A program made the position numbers and the translations under genes. This document shows positions 55,301 to 64,000 of a stretch of DNA of 64,000 nt, piece by piece. How positions within the stretch are numbered: position 1 is the first letter of the stretch; the number at the start of each line of letters is the position of its first letter. Under the pieces are notes generated by a model. That model was given only the letters and a program-made list of their open reading frames with translations. It did no database searches and had not been told where the DNA came from. Where the stretch lies: NCBI RefSeq assembly GCF_932526225.1, contig NC_064035.1, forward strand, positions 2,541,501 through 2,605,500. The letters run 5' to 3'. Origin of the DNA: Nematostella vectensis. Its lineage: Eukaryota > Cnidaria > Anthozoa > Actiniaria > Edwardsiidae.

Positions 55301-58300
55301 GGTCAACCTAGAATACCTAGGGCTTTGCCGAGTAGGAGATGGTAGATCCTTAACAGACAAAAACTTGATTCAACTCGCTAACCACCTCAATTATGGCATT
55401 TGCACCAATCTTAACGCAATAAACTTCAGCATGTGCGATTCAATCACAGACTTTGGGCTCCGCGCTTTTGTAAGGAAATATCCTAAATTGAGCGCAGTAG
55501 ACGCGACCAATTGCGCGGGAGTGCGAGTATTTTCCAGCGAGTTCGACTCCAGTATGCCCTACGGGAGAAAAGCTAGCTTGAGTGATACCAGGATGGACGA
55601 AAATAACGACGCGTATACACCCCGTCGCAGGACCGGGAGCAGGGGGTCGTTCTCGGCTACTCAGTTCGCGTTGTCCAAGTATGCACTCGAGACGCCACTC
55701 TGATCGAAAACGCGCATTGACGGGAGACTTGTCAAGTTACTGCGGGAAATAGCGAGAGAAGCAGAAAATAGGCAAAGAGTGAGAGAAGCAGAAAAAGGCG
55801 CAAAATTTTGTTTGGAAATAGCGAGTAGTCAATCAAACTTGGGGGCGGGGCTATGTAAATAAATGAATGAATGAATGAATGAATGAATGGATTTATTATC
55901 CACATTTGCAGAAGGTTTTAATTGAATTATAGTGGTGGTCAGATTTACAACACAAATTTACTTTCTAAGCGCCTAGTTTTAGGTAACAAAACTAGAGAAT
56001 TTTATTTCTATAATAATGACAGGGTAAAATTCAATTTACCTCTGCCATCTTAATTTCTGGCATTTTACGGCACTTTCTGTAAACATTTCTGCATTGTTTG
56101 AACCCTAAGAAAATCGACTTTGGGTCCCTCCCAACGAGTTAACCAATTTAGTTTCTTGTCGGTCGCACAACAACTATTGGTGGCAAGATCCTTTCAATTA
56201 TCTTATTAAAATATAAATGGTTAGAAATTACTTGGAAGAAGAGGTCTCCTCTCCTATTCATTTAACACCAATCATGTAGACATATTCAAGTTCGATCCTA
56301 CCTGTTTGAAGAAGAGGTCTCCTCTTCTATTCATTTAACACCAAACATGTAGACATATTCAAGTGCGATCCTACCTGTCTCGGGGGCGGCAGAAGGTGAG
56401 GGGCAAGGGAGGCGCCAGCCCTCGATTTATATATCAACGATTTTTAAACCAACGGGTTTCAAGCGGTTCATATGCAACCGAAAACAAATTTGTTGAACAG
56501 TTCAAAATCACGTGCATAAAAACCTAGGTTATTCCCTGCGTTCTTATAAATAGCGCTTAAGAATTTGTGGTATTTGGGTTTCAAGCGGTACACAACAATG
56601 TGCGCAAAAGAAAAAGACATAAGAACGAGAATGGGGGGCGTTATTGTCTCATGACTTATTTAAGCTACCCGCCCCCCCCCTCCCCCCGCAAAGCCACATG
56701 CCCCATGTCCTATGACTCACCTTTGTGACCGCCCTCCTTTGCTGTCTTCAGGAAGGCAGTGTCTGACTGTTTGACTTTGGAGCGCGGTGTCTGCGGTAGG
56801 TCGTTGTTGTTATTCTCTGTGGTGTACCAATCTCCCCCATTCTTCTTGTATTGTTTGGGTGTCGCAGTGGGCTTGTGATCGGTTATAGCGAGAAGATCTA
56901 AGCGTTACAGGAAGAGTTGATAAGTGATAAGAGTTCATAAGTGCGTAAGTTATTCTAAAGTGTTTAAGTTATTCCGGAGTGCGTAAGTTATTCTAAAGTG
57001 CGTAAGTTATTCTATAGTTCTATAGTGCGTAAGTTATTCGAAAGTGTGTAAGTTATTCTATAGTGCGTAAGTTATTCTAAAGTGTTTAAGTTATTCCGGA
57101 GTGCGTAAGTTATTCTATAGTGCGTAAGTTATTCTAAAGTGTTTAAGTTATTCCGGAGTGCGTAAGTTATTCTATAGTGCGTAAGTTATTCTAAAGTGTG
57201 TAAGTTATTCCATAGTGCGTAAGTTATTCTAAAGTGTGTAAGTTATTCCGGAGTGCGTAAGTTATTCTAAAGTGTTTAAGTTATTCCGGAGTGCGTAAGT
57301 TATTCTATAGTGCGTAAGTTATTCTAAAGTGTTTAAGTTATTCCGGAGTGCGTAAGTTATTCTATAGTGCGTAAGTTATTCTAAAGTGTTTAAGTTATTC
57401 CGGAGTGCGTAAGTTATTCCATAGTGCGTAAGTTATTCTATAGTGCGTAAGTTATTCTAAAGTGTTTAAGTTATTCCGGAGTGCGTAAGTTATTCTATAG
57501 TGCATAAGTTATTCTAAAGTGTGTAAGTTATTCCATAGTGCGTAAGTTATTCTAAAGTGTGTAAGTTATTCCGGAGTGCGTAAGTTATTCTAAAGTGTTT
57601 AAGTTATTCCGGAGTGCGTAAGTTATTCTATAGTGCGTAAGTTATTCTAAAGTGTTTAAGTTATTCCGGAGTGCGTAAGTTATTCTATAGTGCGTAAGTT
57701 ATTCTAAAGTGTTTAAGTTATTCCGGAGTGCGTAAGTTATTCCATAGTGCGTAAGTTATTCTATAGTGCGTAAGTTATTCTAAAGTGTTTAAGTTATTCC
57801 GGAGTGCGTAAGTTATTCTATAGTGCATAAGTTATTCTAAAGTGTTTAAGTTATTCCAGAGTGCGTAAATTATTTCAAAGTGCGTAATGTTTCACAGTCC
57901 GTAAGTTATAAAAAAAAAATCGTCAGGTTTTACAAAGTTTGTCTTATCTCTTAAAGCGTCAGTGGTCAGGTATTATATTATCTGGTAGATACAAAAAGTC
58001 AGACAGTACATCACAAGATCTCAAATAGTCCGTTTTTTTCTCTTGTTTGGTCATGGATGCAAGCTGAGCAGGCTGACATGCGTGCGAGGTGTGTGCTCTT
58101 CTGCCAATACCTTTGTGTCCTCCGCCTTTTGCTATCTTGACAAAGTCCGTATCGTTGTCTCGAATCCTTGATCTCGGGGTATCGGGGACGGGCGGTGAGT
58201 CGGATGGGTCCTGCGACAGGATGTTACTCAGCCTGGGTGTGGTCGTAAGCTTCAACGGCCCCACGGGCTGTAGCCACTCTAGATTAAAAATAGCAATGTC

Positions 58301-60507
58301 ACCTGACAAGTAAATTACGAGCTTATTTTCTAAGGGATTCCTAATGACAAAGAAAATAGAATATCGATTACCGCCCTTTAGCGATGCTAAACTTTTGAAT
58401 TGCTGTGTCTTAAAAAGATAGGAGGCTTTTAAAACATTTGGATGAAAAGGACTAGAATAAATTCTCTAGATCTGAAGAGAAAGTAGTGTATGATGATTGC
58501 GTTCGTTCGACAAGCAATATTTCTTCAATTTATTTCCATGGTTACACTATTCTATTTTGCGGCGAACCAGATTCTTGGTAAATGGAAACATTTCTTAGTT
58601 ATAACATTGTTTAGTCTCGATTTCCAGACTAAAAGGAAAAGTTATGACTAGTTAAAAAATACCATGCGTGTCAAAAACGTCTGCCAGCTTTAACACAGGA
58701 AGAAAAATAAACATCAATTATGAAAAGTCTACTTAAGCCTTTGGGGATATTAAATCTAAATACAGATTAGATGGAAATTGCGTTCAAAACACAACATAAT
58801 AAAGCAATGACACTAACATTCTAATCCTCGCATCTTGCCTGCTTTTATTTTACTCAGAAAATCATTCGGGATTTTCGGAAGAAGCTGAATTGAATTAGAA
58901 TAAGTTCCAAAAGGGAAGTGTGCGTATACGTAATACGCCTGATGAAACCCGAAAACCACAAATCATACTTAATCGAAATCAATTGGCGAGACAAAGGCAA
59001 ATGACTTCAGTGTAAGTCTTTTAGATACAATACAGGGAGCTCCACGATTCACGATAAGATAAAATCACTTCCAACGCCTATTTCGCAGCGGGAGTTATAA
59101 ACAAAATGATACCTGAAATGATAAGCAACCATTTTTTAGCAAAGAAATAGAAACCTAGAAACTCTTGTTAATTTTTTTTTAACGAGCTTTAGCTATGGCA
59201 TTTCAGACGTTATTCGAAAATGGTTTCATCCATAGTATAGAGATCGCTCATGCACAAATCATTCTATATTTTCATTGTTTTTAATACGTTAATTACGTTC
59301 AATTGCTTTTAAATACCCTCAAAAGAAGCTCTCTGGGAAAGACTCACATCAACTACACAATGCCAACTGGATTTACGATGAATAAAATTAATATTTCTAT
59401 TCCAAATGTGAAATTCTTGTAATGAAATGTTACAAAAACATTATCAAGCATCACATCTAATAATAGAACCAAAATACGCAAATTAAAGGAGTGTGAATAT
59501 AAGGACAAGACAATATAACAATCCTTTTCCGTAACTTACGGTTGAACCTGTGGTATCTAAAAGTCTCAGAGCAAAACAGGTGTCAGAAAAAACGCCTTCA
59601 ATGTACGGCAGGTTTTGTGGAAACGTGGTCTTAGAACTAACAAAAGCACAAAATGCAAATTCCCTTTTCGTAGTTACTGCATCTGACTCACGCTGTGAAA
59701 AGAAAAAAAGGCTAAAACACCTCTAGGAACAGTTTGCAACTGGGCAAAATATCCCTAAATTTTAACAGTTCTACTTTTAAAAAATCGGTTCCGGCTGCCT
59801 CGGTAGGGAGATCCACTGTCGAACATTTCCGCTTAGAATAAAATCAAACTTTTCTCTGATCTAGGCGTTCATGCAAAGCAAATCACAACATTTTAAGAGA
59901 AGTAAACCGTAGCGGTGTTGGTATAGGATGGGCTTTTGTAATTGAGCCCTTCATCAAAATTTAAACCATGAAATGAAAAACAATAAGACGAGATAGTGGC
60001 CTTTGTGTGCTAGCGACAACAGTGTCGAAGAACTTCAAGTGCTTAAACCCGCAAAACCTTGTCCAATATTACTATAGTTTTCTACACTTTCATAGATAAT
60101 AGCATCATAATTAACCCGCTAAACACCGTCAATATATATAGCTGGCTTCAAACAGAACAGCGCTTTCGTAATTATGTGTTTTTGCTTCAGATGATGAATA
60201 AAATTATTGAAACATTTGGCGAATTGAAAACAGACAAACATTTAAAATGTTCGAGTGTCACCGAATAACCGCGTTGTAAAGAAGAAGGAATATATACCAC
60301 GGGATTAATCCTGCTTAGTGTGTAGCTAGTTTCATAGTTTCCATTCCTCACATAGTATAGTAAAGTTAAGATGATTCTTAACTGAAGCGCGAAAGCCTGA
60401 AATAGACTCCCCGGTGGCTGTGCCCTGACCAACACAACAAGCAATCGAGAGCAACTAAATCTAAAACTCTCTCCGCTCTTACCTCCCGACTTGGTTTTGC
60501 CAGCCAT
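49331..60507 (-). CDS. C7orf57-like modular protein, partial (3' end not found)
   Basis: Nine phase-compatible exons: 60507-60483 (start MAGKTKSG), 58278-58111, 56897-56721, 52395-52213, 51813-51700, 51404-51297, 50017-49928, 49739-49706, 49512-49331. They give about 360 residues and leave one base for a further exon. Exons 2-6 begin and end in phase 1. A module recurs: DLLAI(E/K/T)(E/D)HKP, KKNGGDWY, TPRSR(A/K)KQ, TDT-x-F/Y-I/L-KTAK-x-GGHK, seen fully in exons 3 and 4 and partly in 2, 5, 6 and 7 (CDWFYLEENK). The DWY and TDS-x-YVKLAK-x-GGRPDLL pattern is what I recall of vertebrate C7orf57, a protein of unknown function. The product is basic and probably disordered. Family assignment is from memory of motifs; the gene structure itself is well supported. 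Confidence 0.78.
50270..50915. repeat. 41-bp minisatellite in the C7orf57-like gene
   Basis: About 16 units of GAGACCACCCAGCGTCAAGA plus CATCACCATGGAGGAACAGCC. Since 41 is not a multiple of three, each frame cycles and every unit offers an ATG, which creates several overlapping open frames. It is in the intron between exons 51404-51297 and 50017-49928. Confidence 0.95.
52655..53440. repeat. 38-bp minisatellite, intron of the C7orf57-like gene
   Basis: About 20 units of CTGAGGCGCCGCCTAGCGTG plus ACGAGTTAGCCCTAGTAA. It is GC-rich against an AT-rich background, and CpG-rich, so it is a possible methylation target. Confidence 0.94.
54333..55703 (+). CDS. Intronless F-box / leucine-rich-repeat protein (FBXL/Skp2-like)
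   Basis: 456 residues in a single exon. The F-box is at about residues 46-92 (LDNPVILKIFSYLSRADLLK, VCKRWHELSFDRSLWRNVDL), which in the family binds Skp1 in an SCF ubiquitin ligase. LRRs of the cysteine-containing type follow from about 110 to 400, for example LDLSGFMLTDSILGTLANNC, LDMSHCKLATDAVLAALS, LRVLNLRKCQNIQGEALEVL and FSMCDSITDFGLRAFVRKYP. The C-terminal 50 residues are polar and disordered. Position 54333 is the first in-frame ATG and sits after a pyrimidine-rich leader. It lies on the opposite strand within the intron 56721-52395 of the C7orf57-like gene. The lack of introns suggests a retrocopy that has stayed intact. AATAAA-like sequence follows at about 55856. Confidence 0.9.
   Translation: MGHDELKRKISDAIIYTISRALSFNEEQTDEPSANKSLPNCVGTRISELDNPVILKIFSYLSRADLLKAAEVCKRWHELSFDRSLWRNVDLKGYCKTLMQGERITEVTEKYLVSNVVALDLSGFMLTDSILGTLANNCPELRKLVVKSVNFQTQGKEKEVLFPKHLKFLDMRYSHGSLQIYKAITRCLQDIKWLGICDGFILALKCDGSNLSDVLRDLRSIEKLDMSHCKLATDAVLAALSTSERLRVLNLRKCQNIQGEALEVLIPNLQSLETLILDGTSIDDACIAKVPWEQAGLRYLELGWCHFISSDGLSTLFPKVAQMVNLEYLGLCRVGDGRSLTDKNLIQLANHLNYGICTNLNAINFSMCDSITDFGLRAFVRKYPKLSAVDATNCAGVRVFSSEFDSSMPYGRKASLSDTRMDENNDAYTPRRRTGSRGSFSATQFALSKYALETPL
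55856..55890. repeat. (AATG)n microsatellite
   Basis: AATGAATGAATGAATGAATG just after the stop of the F-box gene, overlapping a potential AATAAA polyadenylation signal. Confidence 0.85.
56225..56378. repeat. Two-copy ~77-bp tandem repeat
   Basis: GAAGAGGTCTCCTCTYCTAT, TCATTTAACACCAANCATGT, AGACATATTCAAGT and CGATCCTACCTGT occurs twice in tandem, in the intron upstream of the F-box gene's complement. Confidence 0.85.
56930..57890. repeat. 19-bp minisatellite with higher-order structure
   Basis: About 50 units of AGTGCGTAAGTTATTCTAA with variants (TTTAAG, CCGG, CTATAG). Variants alternate in a regular higher-order pattern of several units. The array fills much of the intron between exons 58278-58111 and 56897-56721. 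The plus strand carries GTAAGT in each unit, antisense to the gene. Confidence 0.95.
58320..60480. other. First intron of the C7orf57-like gene; no other feature
   Basis: AT-rich with no repeat array. No second coding exon is needed, because exon 1 (ending at 60483) joins exon 2 in phase. I see no RNA gene. Confidence 0.5.
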
Positions 60508-60519
60508 CAGCAACGATTA

Positions 60520-63130
60520 AGTTTTAGGTTACCAAATCTGACAGCCCGATATGGATAAGCCGGTCGGTCGCCTTCCCTCTTTGATGGCGCGATTCAACTT
60601 TCCGTCCGCTCACAAGAAAGCGGAACTGAACAATTGTTAGTGCGAACGAGAAGGACTAGGCCGACTGTACTCAGGCCACAAAATATTGCGGAATATCTAG
60701 CGATACAAATATTGGAGTATCCCAAACATCGACTTAGAGTATTGACATAAATAGATAGAATAAACTAAAAAAAAGCATGCGTTACTTCGAGAAGAATCAG
60801 TTTTATATCGTAAATAATAACAACCTGTCAATAAGAACGAAAACGAAGCAGCGGGTGACTGAAATATAGTTATAGAAAAATCCTTGACAACTGAAAATTT
60901 ACGAGAAAAAAAAAACTCGTTAACTGGTTCATTAGGAAAACTAGAAACTATATATTGCCTAGCAATTTTTTTATACATTGTTGATTTCAGAAGCGCGATT
61001 GGACCATTGCCAGGGTAAGCACATGACAAGTATGGCGTTCTATTTATATAATAGCGCAGTGACTGCTCTATGTTAAACAGGGGAATCGTGGACCCTTCCT
61101 TGTCCTAGAAATAACAAATGCAACTATTTAAAACGAAGGGGCGCTTGTAGGCTATAAGAAAAGTTGAAGTCTTGACTTATCCCTGCATAACATTTGTCGC
61201 GTGATGAGGGCAATAAGATTGGCCCAAATCCTTCGCCAAGGGGGTGACCGCTCCTTGCATAGCCACAGCATGCAGCTAGAGTAGCGCAACCATATGTAAA
61301 CCAAGTCAAATAAAGGCGGTAGAAATCAAGACAAAAAATATTGTTTGTGAAAACAATTTTTTTGTATCAGTCTAAGCGGTGTGCTCGTGTCTCTTTGAAC
61401 TTCCTGACACGGGATGGCAATTTGCTAAAGCACGAAAAGGCGGCAAACAAGAACAAGTTTTCAACTGATTTGTTTTTGGCAAAAAATACTTAAGATACCA
61501 GGAACAAAAAGCTTTCACGTACCGGAAGCCTGATTACCTTTGATTTCCATATGGATTCAGTCGTAGCGATGCAGAGAGTTGCTAGATACTCAAGTATACT
61601 AAACCCGGAAATCCAAGGCGCAATACGCTGTAAAGAAATGCTAGTGTAGGATTATACAAAAGCACGTGACCCTAGAATTCAAGATATAGAAGAAAATAAA
61701 TAAATTAAACGTTTAATTTGTGAATTCTTTATTCTCTTTCATTTCTTTCTTTCCCTGGTCTTCTCATTATCCTGGTTTTCTTTATGCTTGTGGCTCAGCA
61801 GGGTAAACACTCATGGAAGGACATTATCTATATCGTTGCGTTTCTTCTGCTCTCGAAGGCGAGCTCCCCGCCGCTGCCACCAATAGCCTTTTATCAGCTC
61901 TACCACCAAACCCAGGCTTCCAGCAGGGCAGATCATGCTAATTCTATCCCACGGTCATCCACACGCAACCCGACAACAATAGCCATGTCACGCAACATTC
62001 AACCGAAACGCCGAAACGAACTTAAGGAAAGACCCTTATTTTGGGTTTGGCTACAAATTATTTTTTGTCAATGAGAAATGATTCGTCTTGTGGTGTTTAC
62101 CTGAATAGGTGCTCTTACAGGGGACATCGCGTGTGACGAGGGATAGAGTGACAGTTGAAAAGTATGACGAATGGCTAACGTGCTGTGAGATCTCAACGGA
62201 AAGCGTCCCGCTCAAGAATATTTTATTAGGTGTAATCTATCATGATTTCCAGGTGATGACTTGCAATAAAAATGAAATAAAATCAGTTCTGAAACAGGGA
62301 TGAGTGAATCATTGATTTCAAAGTTTGACAAAAATAGTCTTAAAAAGGGAGATGTTGTGTAAATTAGCATCCAAATGTCTTGACATAAGAAAATGAGACT
62401 TGCACTAAAATCATTTCGAAACAGTCAGACGGTGAAAAGCTTCCGGTGCCCATCTTTGTGCTCTGTTTTTATCATGACTCATTCTATGATTCGAACAACA
62501 AAACAAAAGAAGCTTCGTGACGCAACTCATGCACAATACACAGGTTCCTACACCGAGTAGAGCCCTACAATTCCATAAATAAGAAAAATCTAAAAGTTGA
62601 CACTTTTGAAAACTAGTTTTCTTAAAAACATGTATTGCCTATTATTCTGGACCATTCCCCCTTTTCACCCGAATTAGCGGATACGCTCAATTTGTATCGC
62701 ATTGATTTGATATGAAAAAGTGCCTAAATCACGAAGTTGGGAAGACGTTTTATCTTTAAAGGCATAGGCATTGTTTTCCTGTTTGTTTGGAAAGAATATT
62801 GAGTGGTTACTAAAGGATAACTCCACTAAAAAACCTTGGATTATCAGTCTTGTTTTATCCTACATAAGCAACAAAATTATCGGTCCGTGAAAAAAACATC
62901 TAGAAGAATTTTTAAATGGTCGCACTGTCTCAGAAAAAAACATTCAGTTTAAAAAAAAATAATTTCGGCTGCAGAGAACTAGTCTGTGCGCAGCCGGAAC
63001 TGGAACTATTTCCGCACCATGAGGCTACAGAGAGGAAATGATCTCGAGTTGTATTTTTCATGGTAACTTTATTAGAGTGCACAAAGCTTATGACAATCAC
63101 TCTGCATTGGTATCGAAATATGGCCTGGGA
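60520..63130. other. Intergenic region, nothing recognised
   Basis: Presumed promoter and upstream region of the C7orf57-like gene near 60510-60700. The frames at 61784-62074 and 62109-62303 on the plus strand have no recognised motif, and I do not support them as genes. Confidence 0.5.
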
Positions 63131-63139
63131 CGATACATT

Positions 63140-63720
63140 ATTCAGGCGCGTACACAGGGGGGTGCGCAGCCTCGGCCGCCAAAAAATTCATAATTAGGAA
63201 TTTCAAATACTATGATTTTTCCATATGATACCTAAGAGCCTCACTGATTAAGATGACATGTAGCGACTATGACTGCGCACCCCTCCCCCCCCCCCCTTGG
63301 CGACCAAAATGTGGGTCATTTCATAATAAGGAATTGCAAATACTATGATTTTTCCATATGATAGAGTCCCCCCTGTAGTAATGTAGTAACCTTATGGAGT
63401 AATGATTTGAAAATATCTCGACAGGGAACACGTGCTCTACGTATGGAGCGCGCACGCCTGCCATATAGCTATGAAGTCCATGTTAGGGGTGCATGTATGC
63501 TTTAGAGGCAATGTACCAGCGAAATCCGTTAAAGCTGAGTCACTGATTAAGATGACAGTGACTATGACTGCGCACCCCCCCCCCCCCCCCCCCCCATCCC
63601 TTGGCGACCAAAATGCGGGTCATTTCAGATAAGGAATTTCAAATACTATGATTTGTTGTTCCATATGATACCAATGACTGCGCACCCCCCCACCCCCACC
63701 CCCTCGGCCAATCCTGGGAA
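63140..63720. repeat. Diverged tandem repeat with poly-C tracts
   Basis: Three units share TGACTGCGCACCCCCC, TTGGCGACCAAAATG, GGTCATTTCA, AAATACTATGATTTTTCC and ATATGAT, separated by variable poly-C tracts. A CACTGATTAAGATGACA segment occurs twice. No gene is seen in it or in the remaining sequence to 64000. Confidence 0.8.
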
Positions 63721-64000
63721 CGCGCTTGTTATTCTTTCAGCTCAAGACTCTTGGATTACGGCAGTATTAAAAACACACACAAATTCACACTTTTTATTAC
63801 GAAAAAAAAATACACATAATATGGTTATAACATATCTACCATTCCTTTCCAAAACGAGCGAAAAAATGCCCGCATCATGTAGTTATTTGTTCGCTTAACA
63901 GGATTTGGCGCTTTAAGCATCTTTTTTACCCTTTCAAATGAGCCATTATTTGGTGCGGGGGCTACATCCAATATATTACACAATAGAGGATAAATATCAA

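Noticed and set aside
61784-62303. Two small plus-strand frames of 96 and 64 codons
   Set aside because: No recognisable motif, splice context or repeat support. They are as expected by chance.

Overview
The window is eukaryotic nuclear DNA: AT-rich, with split genes whose exons end in GT..AG introns, many intronic minisatellites and several small mobile elements. The gene content (a kinase-myosin III, a very large FN3/LamG/TSP1/SEA receptor, a C7orf57-like protein, an intronless F-box/LRR gene) points to a non-bilaterian or early-branching animal. I think an anthozoan cnidarian of the sea-anemone type is most likely, but this is inference and I cannot name the species.

Layout. Three multi-exon genes lie head to tail on the minus strand. 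(1) About 1-21720: a class III myosin (kinase domain, then motor). I assembled 30 exons; the right end holds the N-terminus and the left edge cuts the motor just after loop 2. (2) 24347-41241: a receptor of about 2,580 residues in 26 phase-consistent exons. Its order is Ser/Thr-rich stalk, pentraxin/LamG, galactose-binding-like domain, two more LamG-like domains, five FN3, Ser/Thr-rich linker, TSP1, SEA, three FN3, then a glutamate-receptor-type channel core with a potassium-channel selectivity filter (TTVGYGD), a further membrane helix and a long cytoplasmic tail. The true 5' end was not found. (3) About 49331-60507: a C7orf57-like protein built from repeated exon modules; its 3' end was not found. 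An intronless F-box/LRR gene (54333-55703, plus strand) is nested in one of its introns.

Between genes 1 and 2 lies a 1.1-kb element of three tandem ~355-bp units, each carrying a type I hammerhead ribozyme, flanked by an 8-bp direct repeat. It looks like a metazoan retrozyme. Most other sequence is minisatellite, inverted-repeat (MITE-like) and degenerate interspersed repeat. Several minisatellites begin exactly at splice junctions of the genes and repeat the splice-site sequence.

The most interesting system is the channel-receptor: an apparently ligand-gated potassium channel with adhesion/lectin-type ectodomains and a possible SEA cleavage site. The second is the hammerhead retrozyme. Exon boundaries come from reading splice motifs and phases by eye; no search or transcript evidence was available.
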